Shown here piece by piece: positions 33,018 through 41,761 of a stretch of DNA of 64,000 nt (position 1 is its first letter; each line of letters opens with the position of its first letter). Made by a program: the position numbers and the translations under genes. Origin of the DNA: CAYWVR01 sp964461715 (lineage in GTDB: Bacteria > Planctomycetota > Phycisphaerae > FEN-1346). The notes below the pieces were generated by a model. The model had not been told where the DNA came from and did not search any database. It saw only the letters and a program-made list of their open reading frames with translations. The stretch is taken from the NCBI GenBank assembly GCA_964461715.1, contig CAYWVR010000007.1, forward strand, positions 54,956 to 118,955, read 5' to 3'.

Positions 33018-34046
33018 ATGGTGACCCGACGCGGATTCCTGGCGGGGCTCGGGGCGGCTGCGGCGGCCGGCGCGGGCGGTCTCTGGACGCCCAAAGCACG
33101 CGCTGCGCCCGCCGGTTCGGCTTCCGGCGCCGGGAAACGATCTCGCGTCATCGTCATCCGTCCCCCGTCGCTCTCCGGTGGGACGGAGATCACCTCCGCC
33201 GCCGTGCAGGATGCCCTGGGCGAGGCCATCCGGGCCCTGACCGGTGCCTCCACCGCGGCCGACGGGTGGGCCGCCCATTTCAAACCGGCCGACCGCCTGG
33301 GTCTGAAGGTCAACTGCCTGGGCCACGAAACCCGTCCGCAGGTGGCCCTGGGCCTGGCCGAGGCCCTCGGCTGCGCGGATGTGCCCGAGGAGCGGGTCAT
33401 CGTCTGGGACCGGTTCAACCGCGAGCTTGAGGCCGCCGGATACGATCTCCGGGCCAAGGGCAAGGGCGTCCGCTGCTACGGGACCGACGCCCTCGGCGCG
33501 CGCGGCAAGGGCGGCTACGCGGCGGATCTGGCCACGAGCGGCGCCATCGGCAGCCTCTACAGCCGCATCGTCACCGACGAGACCACGGCCCTGGTGAGCG
33601 TCTCGGTCCTGAAGGACCACAATCTCGCCGGCCTCTCCGGGGCCCTCAAGAATTTCTACGGGGCGATCCATAACCCCAATAAGTACCACGAGAACAACTG
33701 CGACCCCTTCATCGCCGACGTCTGCGCCCACGCCAACATCCGCGGCCGGCTCCGGATGGCCCTTTGCGACGCCACGCGGCCCCAGTACCACCTCGGACCG
33801 CCCACGCGGCCGCGGTACCAGTGGCCGTACGGCGGGCTCATCGTGGGGACCGACGCCGTGGCCGTAGACCGCGTGGGCCTGGAGATTCTCGCCCGCAAGC
33901 GCGCGGCAATGGGCATGAAGACGCTGGGGGAGGAGGGCCGCCCGGCCCGCCACCTCGCGAGCGCCGAAGCACGAGGCCTGGGTGCCGCGACCCTCGAACG
34001 GATCGAAATCCTCAGCCTGGGTCGCTCCTGGTTGGACGTGTCATGA
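33018..34046 (+). CDS. Tat-exported DUF362 protein
   Basis: 342 residues. The N-terminus MVTRRGFLAGLGAAAAAGAG is a twin-arginine signal (TRRGFL), so the protein should be exported folded. The body is DUF362-like: RLGLKVNCLGHE, LAEALGCADVPEERVIVWDR, VSVLKDHNLAGLSGALKNFY and LIVGTDAVAVDRVGLEIL. The typical Cys-rich ferredoxin tail of some DUF362 proteins is lacking. ATG at 33018 is preceded by AAGGAG 10 bases away. Its stop overlaps the radical SAM gene by ATGA, which ties the two in expression. Confidence 0.87.
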   Translation: MVTRRGFLAGLGAAAAAGAGGLWTPKARAAPAGSASGAGKRSRVIVIRPPSLSGGTEITSAAVQDALGEAIRALTGASTAADGWAAHFKPADRLGLKVNCLGHETRPQVALGLAEALGCADVPEERVIVWDRFNRELEAAGYDLRAKGKGVRCYGTDALGARGKGGYAADLATSGAIGSLYSRIVTDETTALVSVSVLKDHNLAGLSGALKNFYGAIHNPNKYHENNCDPFIADVCAHANIRGRLRMALCDATRPQYHLGPPTRPRYQWPYGGLIVGTDAVAVDRVGLEILARKRAAMGMKTLGEEGRPARHLASAEARGLGAATLERIEILSLGRSWLDVS

Positions 34047-35230
34047 ACGAACTTGCCGCCCCCACGCGACGCGAGTTCCTGAAGGCCCTCGGGGCCGGCA
34101 CCTGCGCGGTTTGTGCCGCCGGTGTCGTGGGGCCGCGCGCCTTGGCCGGGGGGGATGGGCCGAAGCCGCGCATCGCCCTCCACGATGCCGAATGGTTCGA
34201 GAAGCTCGAGGACAAGGCCGTCCGTTGCAAGCTCTGCCCGCGCGAATGCGTTGTGGCGGAAGTCGAGCGGGGCTGGTGCGGCGTCCGCGAGAACCGCGGC
34301 GGGGACTACAAGACCCTCGTCTACGGAAACCTCTGTAGCATCAACGCCGACCCCATTGAGAAAAAGCCCCTCTTCCACTACCTGCCCGGCACGACGGCCC
34401 TCTCGGTAGCGACCGCGGGCTGCAACATGGAGTGCAAGTTCTGCCAGAACTGGGAGATCAGCCAGTTCCGCCCCGAGCAAGTCCCCAGCCGCATCGTCTC
34501 CCCCCGCGACCTGGCCGGGACCGCCCGCCGGAACCGCATCGAGACGATGGCGTTCACCTACGGCGAGCCGACCGTCTTCTACGAGTACATGCACGATGCC
34601 GCCGCCGCGGGCCGCGAGATGAACGTCGGCAGCGTGGCCATCACCAACGGCTTCATGCAGGAGGCCCCCATGCGGGCCCTCTGCAAGCAGCTGACGGGCA
34701 TCAAGATCGACCTCAAGGCCTTCACCGAGGAGTTCTACCGCGACGTGTGCGCCGCGGAGCTCGCGCCGGTCCAGCGGACGCTGGAGGTCCTGGCCGAGAT
34801 CGGCATCCACACGGAGATCGTGGTTCTCCTGATCCCGACGCTGAACGATTCGGTCGACGAGGTCGCGAGGATGGCCAAGTGGATCGCGAAGGCGATGGGG
34901 TTGGACATACCCGTCCACTTCTCCCGGTTCCACCCGACGTATCGCTTGAAGAACCTGCCCCCCACGCCGCTCGCGACGATGGAGGCCGCCCGCAAGGCCG
35001 CCCTCGACGCCGGGCTCAAGTTCGTCTACCTCGGCAACGTCCCGTTCCACGCGGGCGAGCACACGTGGTGCCCTTCGTGCGGGAAGAAGGTTATCGAGCG
35101 GATGGGCTTCCGGAGCGACCCTTCCGGCCTCGCCGCCGGCAAGTGTGCCGGCTGCGGCACCGCCATCCCCGGCGTCTGGTCCCGGAAACAGGCCCTGGCG
35201 TTCAAGCCGAAGGCTGAGGCGGCCGAATAG
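34043..35230 (+). CDS. amrS: AmmeMemoRadiSam radical SAM enzyme with Tat signal
   Basis: 395 residues. The start MNELAAPTRREFLKALGAGT is a twin-arginine signal, followed by the family core: CKLCPRECVVAEVERGWCGV, YGNLCSINADPIEKKPLFHY, the radical SAM cluster CNMECKFCQNW (C-x3-C-x2-C) near residue 127, FTYGEPTVFYEY, and a C-terminal zinc-ribbon pair (CPSCGKK, CAGCG). The enzyme's substrate is unknown. A folded, Fe-S-loaded radical SAM enzyme sent through Tat would need SAM and a reductant outside the cytoplasm, which is very unusual. The ATG overlaps the DUF362 stop; the 3' end overlaps the convergent gene by 29 bases. Confidence 0.92.
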   Translation: MNELAAPTRREFLKALGAGTCAVCAAGVVGPRALAGGDGPKPRIALHDAEWFEKLEDKAVRCKLCPRECVVAEVERGWCGVRENRGGDYKTLVYGNLCSINADPIEKKPLFHYLPGTTALSVATAGCNMECKFCQNWEISQFRPEQVPSRIVSPRDLAGTARRNRIETMAFTYGEPTVFYEYMHDAAAAGREMNVGSVAITNGFMQEAPMRALCKQLTGIKIDLKAFTEEFYRDVCAAELAPVQRTLEVLAEIGIHTEIVVLLIPTLNDSVDEVARMAKWIAKAMGLDIPVHFSRFHPTYRLKNLPPTPLATMEAARKAALDAGLKFVYLGNVPFHAGEHTWCPSCGKKVIERMGFRSDPSGLAAGKCAGCGTAIPGVWSRKQALAFKPKAEAAE

Positions 35231-37565
35231 GCTGGGCCACCGCAGTCCCCACCAGGAGGGCACTGGCCGCCTTCATCGCGGCCACCACCAGGCACGTGCC
35301 GCTGATGCCGAGAACCGGGACCAGGGCCACGCCCGTGACGAGGGCCCCCAAACACGCCCCCGCGTGGTCGGCCGCGTCAATGGCTCCCGCCGCGCGGCCG
35401 GTGCCGGAGGCGCCGGTGACGCTCGCGGCCGCGGCAAGCGGGAAGACGAGCCCCCCAAGGACGCCGCTCGCGGCCACGAGGGCAAAGATCGCCACCTGGA
35501 CCGCCCAGTCGGCCTCCGCGGCCCGAAGCGCCGCCAGAACCAGCACCAGACCCGCCGCGAAGACCGCCAACGCCATGTCCAGCGCCAGAATCGACCGCAG
35601 CCCCGGCCGCCGCGACTCCCCGCCCCGCCGGAGCCGCAGGTTCATCATGAGGCTCCCCACGACAAGGCCGAACATGAACGTCCCGATCACCAGGCCGACC
35701 ATCGAGTAGACGTAGCCGTAGAGCGTCTGGAACGTGGCCAGAAGGACGATCTCCAGGGCCATCGACGCGAATCCCGTCGTGCCCACCGACCAGAGGACGG
35801 CCGCCCGGGCCAGCCGCCTACGCCCCCGGACCCGTGCGACGAGACCCGCCAGGATCATCGCCCCGAGCACGGCGAAAACGACCGGTCCGAACCGAATCTC
35901 GAGCAAGGCATCCAGGAGTCCGGCCCGTCGCTCCGGCGGGGCCCCTCGCCCCGTGTGCGCCACGTCGGACGTCCGCCTCCGGAGGATCATGTGGTAGACG
36001 GCCGCGGCGGGGCGGTCGTCGGTGTTGAGGAGCCGAGGCGGGTGCTCGGCCAGCTTCTGCCGCTGGGCCCGCCGCTTCGTGGGGTCCAGGAGGTCCGAGG
36101 CCCCGCGGAACCAGTTCGGGTGGAAGTGCGGCGACGCGACGCCCCGGTCCTCGTACCGGACCGCCAGCGCCTCTCCCGTCGCCGCCAGCACGTCCGGGCC
36201 CTTGGCCGCGAACGCGTAGACGGGGTCGCCGTAGGTCAGGAGCTCGTGCGGGAAGACCGCTTCGAGGGGCAGGGCGATGCTCCCGACGTAGTGCGACACC
36301 TCCGGTCCCCAGTGCCCCACGGACCCCTCCAGGGCAAACGCCAGAACACCCCGCTCCGAGAGTGCCCGGGCCGCGTCCGCGAAGAACTCCGGCGTATACA
36401 TCCGGGCTTCGAGGATCGACGTCGGCTCGCCTGTGGCGAGGATCAGGAGGTCGTAGAAGCCCGCTTCGGCTCGCTTGACGAATCGCCGCGCGTCCGTGAA
36501 ATGCAGCCGCACCCGCCGATCCGCCAAGGCCGCCCGATCGGTCTCCGGGAGTTGCGGACGGGCCAGATCGAAGGCCTCACGGTCGAGCTGCACGACGTCG
36601 ATCTGCTCGGGTCCATGCCGCAGGAGTTCGGCAAGGCGTCCCTCCAGGCCGCCCCCGGCCAACAGAATACGCCGCGGGGCAGGGCACTGGCAGGCCATCA
36701 GGTGGGTCTCGATTGCCGCCTCGTACGGGTTCGGCCACGTGGCGGCGACGGTGCCGTTGAGATAGAGGCTGGACTGGCCCGCCAGGCGCCCGACGGCCGC
36801 ATTCTGGTACGGCGTATCCGCCGAGCGGACCCGCTCGAGCCCCGGCGCGAAGCTCTCCCATCGAAGCGCCGCCGTCCGCTGCGAGAGCCAGGCCGTCCCG
36901 CCGGCGAGGACCAGGGCGATCTCGACCGTCGCCGCGCCCGCTGCAACCCACGCGAGACGGTCCCTGCCCCCCTTCGCCACAGGTGCGACGGCCAGGGCCA
37001 CCGCTGCGCCGCCGCCGAGGGCCAGCGCGAAGGCGTCGACCCGTGTGACGAGGACAAAGCTGAAGAGGGCTCCGCCCACCAGGCTCCCGGCGGATTCGGC
37101 CAGATAGACCCGTCCGACTGCCCGGGCCCCCTCGCTCGACGACGCCGTCCCGCCCCCCACCAGGGCGCTCGCCGCCGGGAACGCCAGCCCCACCCAGACG
37201 CTGACGGGCACCGTGACCGCCGCCGCCACACCGATCATGGCCGCCAGGCCCACGTACTCGCCCGGTCCGACGTCCAGGACCGGCCGCGCCCCGCGCACCA
37301 GGGCCACCGCTGCCGCCAGAAGCGGCCCGATGGCCAGAGCCGCGCCGACCATCGCTCGCCGGGCCCGTGCCGGACGGTCGGCGATGCGTCCGCCGACGTG
37401 GGCCCCGGCGGCCACGCCCACGAGCCAGAACGCCAGCACGAGACCCCAGGAGAGCTCCGAGCCGAGGAGGATGACTTGGGCCTCCCTCAACAGCGTCGCC
37501 TGGGCGCAGACCGCCAGCGCCCCAAGCACAAAGTACGCCGCGAGGATGGTCCCCCGCCTCGGCAT
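35202..37565 (-). CDS. Multipass membrane protein with spermidine-synthase-like domain
   Basis: 787 residues. About seven hydrophobic segments (from ILAAYFVLGALAVCAQATLL to FALALGGGAAVALAVAPVA) precede a soluble SAM-methyltransferase-fold domain of spermidine-synthase type (YQNAAVGRLAGQSSLYLNG, RILLAGGGLEGRLAELLRHG, VVQLDREAFDLAR, HFTDARRFVKRAE, YDLLILATGEP, LLNTDDRPAAAVYH), then five or so more membrane segments. Such fusions are common in planctomycetes and deltaproteobacteria; polyamine synthesis is unproven for them. The glycine-rich SAM loop is GGGLEG. ATG at 37565 is preferred over a longer frame that opens 69 codons earlier. Confidence 0.85.
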   Translation of the reverse strand: MPRRGTILAAYFVLGALAVCAQATLLREAQVILLGSELSWGLVLAFWLVGVAAGAHVGGRIADRPARARRAMVGAALAIGPLLAAAVALVRGARPVLDVGPGEYVGLAAMIGVAAAVTVPVSVWVGLAFPAASALVGGGTASSSEGARAVGRVYLAESAGSLVGGALFSFVLVTRVDAFALALGGGAAVALAVAPVAKGGRDRLAWVAAGAATVEIALVLAGGTAWLSQRTAALRWESFAPGLERVRSADTPYQNAAVGRLAGQSSLYLNGTVAATWPNPYEAAIETHLMACQCPAPRRILLAGGGLEGRLAELLRHGPEQIDVVQLDREAFDLARPQLPETDRAALADRRVRLHFTDARRFVKRAEAGFYDLLILATGEPTSILEARMYTPEFFADAARALSERGVLAFALEGSVGHWGPEVSHYVGSIALPLEAVFPHELLTYGDPVYAFAAKGPDVLAATGEALAVRYEDRGVASPHFHPNWFRGASDLLDPTKRRAQRQKLAEHPPRLLNTDDRPAAAVYHMILRRRTSDVAHTGRGAPPERRAGLLDALLEIRFGPVVFAVLGAMILAGLVARVRGRRRLARAAVLWSVGTTGFASMALEIVLLATFQTLYGYVYSMVGLVIGTFMFGLVVGSLMMNLRLRRGGESRRPGLRSILALDMALAVFAAGLVLVLAALRAAEADWAVQVAIFALVAASGVLGGLVFPLAAAASVTGASGTGRAAGAIDAADHAGACLGALVTGVALVPVLGISGTCLVVAAMKAASALLVGTAVAQPIRPPQPSA

Positions 37566-37686
37566 GCTCGCATTCTGACCCGAGTGTTTCACGCCGTTCA
37601 CCGAGATGGGAGTAACGCGACGGCCTAACCCGTTGTAGGATCGGGACTTGCGAAAGAACCCGTCCTGCACGAGAAAGGCCACCACG

Positions 37687-37785
37687 ATGACAGAGTGTAT
37701 CCGAGAGCCCCTGACCTTTTCCAGTCTTTCTCGACGGCGCGTCGAGGCGGATTTTGACGGCGGGGGCCTCACCGGCGACGGCGGA
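37687..37785 (+). mobile_element. 5' remnant of an IS1380-type transposase gene
   Basis: From an ATG the frame reads MTECIREPLTFSSLSRRRVE, then ADFDGGGLTGDGG, which matches the conserved N-terminus of IS1380-family transposases (MTEC...FDGGRITSDGG). Right after GDGG the similarity is lost: neither this frame nor the others continue with LLLREV and the DDE domain. Only about 33 codons survive of some 450, so this is a dead fragment. Family assignment is from memory of the motif. Confidence 0.55.
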
Positions 37786-37983
37786 CGGGATCGGCCGCGT
37801 GGGAAAGGGGGCCTTCTGCCTCCTCCGCCCCGCGGCCCCGTCCCGCGCGCCGCAACGAGCCGTCAAAAAGGCTAGATGGCGAAGTCGCGATGCGACGATG
37901 CAACTTCCGGGTGAAGGCCCAGTACCGCCGTTCCAGGCCCACGGCCTGATGCCCAATGCCGTCTGTTGCTGTTGCCGTCCCCG
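37786..37983. other. Non-coding remainder of the intergenic region before psd
   Basis: GC-rich sequence with short frames on both strands that have no recognisable family or ribosome-binding site. It may include more of the degraded insertion sequence, but no terminal inverted repeat or target duplication could be found by eye. Confidence 0.4.
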
Positions 37984-38013
37984 TTGACAACCCGGCCCCG
38001 TGTTGCCTAGACT
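37984..38013 (+). promoter_or_regulatory. Promoter of the psd-pssA-hisS operon
   Basis: Perfect TTGACA and TAGACT with an 18-base spacer. The -10 is only 12 bases before the first ATG, so the leader would be very short or absent. Confidence 0.55.
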
Positions 38014-38025
38014 GAAGCCTGCGCC

Positions 38026-39063
38026 ATGGATTCCTCGACCGAGACCAAACCTGCCGCCGACGTCGCGCCGGTGAATCGCCGGTTCACGGACCCGCCGCGC
38101 GGCCCCTTCGGGCGGGCCAAGCGGTGGCTCGCGCGGCTGGCGGGGCAGATTCGGCGGCAATATCTCTGCCGCCTGCGACCCGGATATGTGGCCGAGGCCC
38201 GCGCGCGGCGGCAGGGCGAGTGCCGCAAGTGCGGCGGATGCTGCAACCTGACGTTCCATTGCCCGTTCCTTACCGAGGAACGCTGCCGCGTCTACGAGAA
38301 GCGGTCGGTCACTTGCCGCGACTTCCCGCTGGACGCGTTCGATCTGGAGCTGACGCAAGTGGCGTGCGGGCACTGGTTCGCGCGGCAGGAGAAGGAGTCG
38401 GACGTGCGAATCCCGCTCACGAAATACGGGGCGCGCGAGATCGTCATCTTCAGCCTGCTGGCGACCCTCGGCATCGCTCTTTCGGCGATCTTCTTCTGGT
38501 ACGCGGTCCCGGCCTTCGTCCTGGGCCTGGCGTTCGTGCTCTACTTCTTCCGGGACCCGACGCGACGGATACCGGCCGAGCCGGGCCTGGTGGTGGCCCC
38601 CGCCGACGGGCGGGTGACCGAGATCATTGAGACCGAGGAGGCGGACTTTCTCGGCCGCAAGGCCAAGAAAATCGGCATCTTCATGTCGCCGCTCGACGTC
38701 CACGTTAACCGGGCCCCGTGCGACGGGCGGGTGGAGGCGGTGCGGCACCGGCCGGGACGGTTCCTCAACGCCGAGAGCGCGCGGGCCTCGGCCGAAAACG
38801 AGAGCAACGCGATCGCCCTGGCCGACGTCGACGGGGGAAGGACGCGGGTTCTCGTGCGGCAGGTGGCGGGGGTTGTGGCCCGGCGGATCGTCTGCGACGC
38901 GGCGGTGGGGGCGCACCTCGTGCGGGGCCAGCGGATGGGCATGATCAAGTTCGGCTCTCGAACCGAGGTCTATGTCCCCCTCGACAGCAGCTTCGAGGTG
39001 ACCGTCGAGATCGGGCAGCGCGTCAAGGCCGGCGAAACCATCCTCGGGACGTTCCAGGCATGA
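38026..39063 (+). CDS. psd: Phosphatidylserine decarboxylase fused to a YkgJ-like Cys-cluster domain
   Basis: 345 residues. Residues about 60-125 form a CxxCxxCC-type domain of the YkgJ/UPF0153 family (CRKCGGCCNLTFHCPF, CRVYEKRSVTCRDFPLDAF) that probably binds Zn or an Fe-S cluster. From residue 127 comes an archaeal-type proenzyme Psd: IPLTKYGAREI, two membrane helices (VIFSLLATLGIALSAIFFWY, FVLGLAFVLYFFRDPTRRIP), VVAPADGRVTEI, FMSPLDVHVNRAP and the self-cleavage Gly-Ser in IKFGSRTEVYVP that creates the pyruvoyl group. It makes phosphatidylethanolamine. A GTG at 38404 could allow separate translation of Psd. The stop overlaps pssA by ATGA. Confidence 0.9.
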   Translation: MDSSTETKPAADVAPVNRRFTDPPRGPFGRAKRWLARLAGQIRRQYLCRLRPGYVAEARARRQGECRKCGGCCNLTFHCPFLTEERCRVYEKRSVTCRDFPLDAFDLELTQVACGHWFARQEKESDVRIPLTKYGAREIVIFSLLATLGIALSAIFFWYAVPAFVLGLAFVLYFFRDPTRRIPAEPGLVVAPADGRVTEIIETEEADFLGRKAKKIGIFMSPLDVHVNRAPCDGRVEAVRHRPGRFLNAESARASAENESNAIALADVDGGRTRVLVRQVAGVVARRIVCDAAVGAHLVRGQRMGMIKFGSRTEVYVPLDSSFEVTVEIGQRVKAGETILGTFQA

Positions 39064-39929
39064 GAATCCGACGGATCGCCATCCTGCCCTCCCTCTTCAC
39101 CCTGGCCAACGCCCTCTGCGGGCTGGCGGCGATCACGTTCCTCTGGCGGGCGTTCGTCGGGCCCGGCGAGCCGCACAATCCGAAGTCCGTCGACATCCTC
39201 TACGCCGGGTACTTCGTTCTACTGGGGATGGTCTTCGACGCCTTGGACGGGCGCGTCGCCCGCATCGCCCGGGCCACCAGCGACTTCGGCGGCCAGCTCG
39301 ACAGCGTCGCCGACACGGTCACCTTCGGCGTGGCTCCGGCGTTCCTGATGAACCGGATCGTGGTCGAGGCCCTGCGCGGGGCCGTGCCGGATCTCCTCTT
39401 GCAGCTCACGTGGGTCTGCGCGGGCGTGTACCTGTCGTGCGTGCTCGTTCGACTGGCGCGTTTCAATGTGGAGAACGTCCACGACGAGGAGGCCCACCAG
39501 GCCTTCAAGGGGCTGCCGTCGCCGGCGGCGGCGGGGGCTCTGGTGTCGCTGGTCATCGTTCTGGCGGCGGTCTGGCAGGGCGGGGGGCGCGAGACGCTGA
39601 GCGTCGTCATGGTCTGGATTCTGCCGCTGGCCGCCGTAGTGCTGGGCCTCCTGATGGTCAGCCGCATCCGCTACGTGCACCTCTTGAACTATCTCCTGCG
39701 CGGGCACCGGCCTTTCGGGCATCTGATCCGCATGATCCTGATGATCGCCGCCACCTTCCTGATGCTGCACTTCCTGCGGCACACGGTGCTGGTGCTGGGG
39801 TTCGGGGGGTACGCCCTGAGCGGGCCGGTGCTGCGCCTCTTCAGACGCGACCGGGGGGAGGCCGAGGAAGACGAGGGGGAGGACGAGGCGCCCGGGCCGC
39901 AGGAGACCAACGCGCCGCCGGGGAACTGA
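39060..39929 (+). CDS. pssA: CDP-diacylglycerol-serine O-phosphatidyltransferase
   Basis: Makes phosphatidylserine, the substrate of the preceding Psd. 289 residues, multipass membrane protein with the CDP-alcohol phosphotransferase signature DALDGRVARIARATSDFGGQ followed by LDSVAD (DGxxAR...GxxxDxxxD) at about residues 60-85. It has a charged Glu/Asp-rich tail (GEAEEDEGEDEAPG) that is not part of the family core. The frame opens earlier inside psd, but ATG at 39060 gives the normal start at the first membrane helix (ILPSLFTLANALCGLAAITF). Confidence 0.95.
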   Translation: MRIRRIAILPSLFTLANALCGLAAITFLWRAFVGPGEPHNPKSVDILYAGYFVLLGMVFDALDGRVARIARATSDFGGQLDSVADTVTFGVAPAFLMNRIVVEALRGAVPDLLLQLTWVCAGVYLSCVLVRLARFNVENVHDEEAHQAFKGLPSPAAAGALVSLVIVLAAVWQGGGRETLSVVMVWILPLAAVVLGLLMVSRIRYVHLLNYLLRGHRPFGHLIRMILMIAATFLMLHFLRHTVLVLGFGGYALSGPVLRLFRRDRGEAEEDEGEDEAPGPQETNAPPGN

Positions 39930-39945
39930 ACGAAGGCATCGCCGC

Positions 39946-41220
39946 ATGAAGATTCAATCCGTCCGGGGCACCCGCGACTTCTATCCCGCCGAGATGGCCC
40001 TCCGCCGCTGGATCGAGGAGGGCTGGCGCCGCGTCAGCCGCCGCGCCGGCTTCGCCGAGGTCGACGGCCCGGAGCTCGAAGCCCTCGAGCTCTACACCGA
40101 GAAGAGCGGCGAGGAGATCGCCGAGCAGCTCTACTGGCTCGAGGACAAGGGAGGTCGGCGGCTGGCCCTCCGGCCGGAGTTCACGCCGACCCTGGCACGG
40201 ATGATCGGGGCGCGGCAGGCGGCCCTGCCCGTGCCGATCCGGTGGTTCAACCTCTCCCGCTGCTTCCGCTACGAACGGGCCCAGAAGGGCCGACTCCGCG
40301 AGTTCTTCCAGTGGAACCTGGACTTGGTGGGCGTTGAGGGCGAGATCGCCGACGCCGAGTGCATCAGCGTTGCCGTCGATGCGCTGCGCGAGTTCGGTCT
40401 CGGCCCGGACGACGTCGACGTGCGCGTCAGCGACCGGCGGCTCGCCGCGGCGCTCATGCGGCGGCTGGGCATCCCGGAGGAGGCCCTCGGCCACGTCTTC
40501 ACGGTGCTCGATAAGCGCGACAAGGTGCCGCCGGAGGCCCTCGAAACAATGCTCTCGGAGGCGGGTCTGTCGCAGGAGCAGCGGGCGGGCCTCGCGCGGA
40601 TTCTTTCGTGGCAGACGCTGGGCGACGTGGGCGACGAGGAGCGCGCGGCACCGGAGGTGGCCGAGGCCGTGGCGGCCCTGGAACGCCTCTTCGAGATGCT
40701 TGAGGGCTTCGGCATCGGCGACTGGTGCCGCTTCGACATCGGTATCGTCCGGGGCTTGGCGTACTACACGGGCCCGGTGTGGGAGGTGCACGACGCGAAG
40801 GGCGAGTTGCGGGCGGTCTTCGGCGGTGGGCGGTACGATCGCCTCCTGGGCGAGATGGCCGCCCAAGCCATGCCCGCCTGCGGGTTCGGGTGCGGCGACG
40901 TGGTGCTGGGAATCCTGCTGGAGCAGCGGGGGCTCGTGCCGGAGCCGGATAGCGCGGCCGAGGTCTACGTGGCGGCGGCGGGGGAGCGGCCCTGGGGTGA
41001 GCTCCTTCAGGTCGTCCGGCGCCTCCGCGCCCGCGGCAAGCGGACGCAGTTCGACCCGAAGGGCGGGAGCCTCAAACGCCAGCTCAAGAAGGCCGCCGAC
41101 GCCGGGGCCGGGACCGTCGTTATCGTCGGCGACGAGCTGGCCGCGCGCGGCACCGTGGCCGTGCGCGACATGGCCGCCGGCGAGCAGCGGGACGTGCCCC
41201 TTGCGGACCTCGAGCGATGA
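39946..41220 (+). CDS. hisS: Histidine-tRNA ligase
   Basis: 424 residues. Class II core: motif 1 RGTRDFYPAEM..., motif 2 WFNLSRCFRYERAQKGRLRE followed by FFQWNLD, the HisRS-specific histidine site GIVRGLAYYTGPVWEVHD, motif 3 at GFGCGDVVLGILL, and a C-terminal HGTP anticodon-binding domain ending in VPLADLER. Short regulatory HisZ proteins lack the anticodon domain, which is present here, so this is the synthetase. It follows pssA by 16 bases. Confidence 0.95.
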   Translation: MKIQSVRGTRDFYPAEMALRRWIEEGWRRVSRRAGFAEVDGPELEALELYTEKSGEEIAEQLYWLEDKGGRRLALRPEFTPTLARMIGARQAALPVPIRWFNLSRCFRYERAQKGRLREFFQWNLDLVGVEGEIADAECISVAVDALREFGLGPDDVDVRVSDRRLAAALMRRLGIPEEALGHVFTVLDKRDKVPPEALETMLSEAGLSQEQRAGLARILSWQTLGDVGDEERAAPEVAEAVAALERLFEMLEGFGIGDWCRFDIGIVRGLAYYTGPVWEVHDAKGELRAVFGGGRYDRLLGEMAAQAMPACGFGCGDVVLGILLEQRGLVPEPDSAAEVYVAAAGERPWGELLQVVRRLRARGKRTQFDPKGGSLKRQLKKAADAGAGTVVIVGDELAARGTVAVRDMAAGEQRDVPLADLER

Positions 41221-41230
41221 CCTTCTGCCC

Positions 41231-41761
41231 ATGGCCAACCGACAGGTGATCTACGAGGTGTGCTTCGAGGACTACCTCCGCTCGGTCGGCGTGCCCTACG
41301 TGGCGGTGGACGAGGCGAAGAAGGCCCTCTTCGCGGGCGTCCGGCTCAAGAGCTTTGATTTCGTCGTCTACTCCTCCGCCGGGCCGAACCTCCTGGTGGA
41401 CGTCAAGGGCCGCCAGTTCCCGTACACGAACCGCGGGGGGCGGCGGTACTGGGAGAACTGGGCCACGCGGGACGACCTGGAGAGCCTGCGGCGGTGGGAA
41501 GAGGTCTTCGGGACGGGATTTGCAGGCCTCCTCGTTTTCTGCTATCATCTGGCCGGTCCGGAGGAAGCGGCGCGATTCGAGGTCGTGCACCTCTTTCGCG
41601 GCGAATACTACGGGCTGGTGGGCGTCTATCGGGGCGCGTACGTGGATGCCTGCCGCACGCGGAGCCGGGCGTGGGATACCGTGTACGTCCCGGCTCGGAC
41701 GTTTCGGGAGCGGATGCGGCCGGTGACGGCGTTTCTGGCCGGCGGAAGGAGCGAACGATGA
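41231..41761 (+). CDS. HYExAFE-family protein with PD-(D/E)XK nuclease-like motif
   Basis: 176 residues. The N-terminus VIYEVCFEDYLRSVGVPYVA matches the planctomycete HYExAFE family, but the His of the eponymous motif is Ile here. SFDFVVYSSAGPNLLVDVKG has the spacing and residues of a PD-(D/E)XK nuclease core (Asp, then D-V-K), and YWENWATRDDLESLRRWEEV follows. A nuclease-like fold is inference; substrate and role are unknown. It starts 10 bases after hisS and overlaps the next small gene by ATGA. A longer frame that opens inside hisS is a shadow. Confidence 0.8.
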   Translation: MANRQVIYEVCFEDYLRSVGVPYVAVDEAKKALFAGVRLKSFDFVVYSSAGPNLLVDVKGRQFPYTNRGGRRYWENWATRDDLESLRRWEEVFGTGFAGLLVFCYHLAGPEEAARFEVVHLFRGEYYGLVGVYRGAYVDACRTRSRAWDTVYVPARTFRERMRPVTAFLAGGRSER

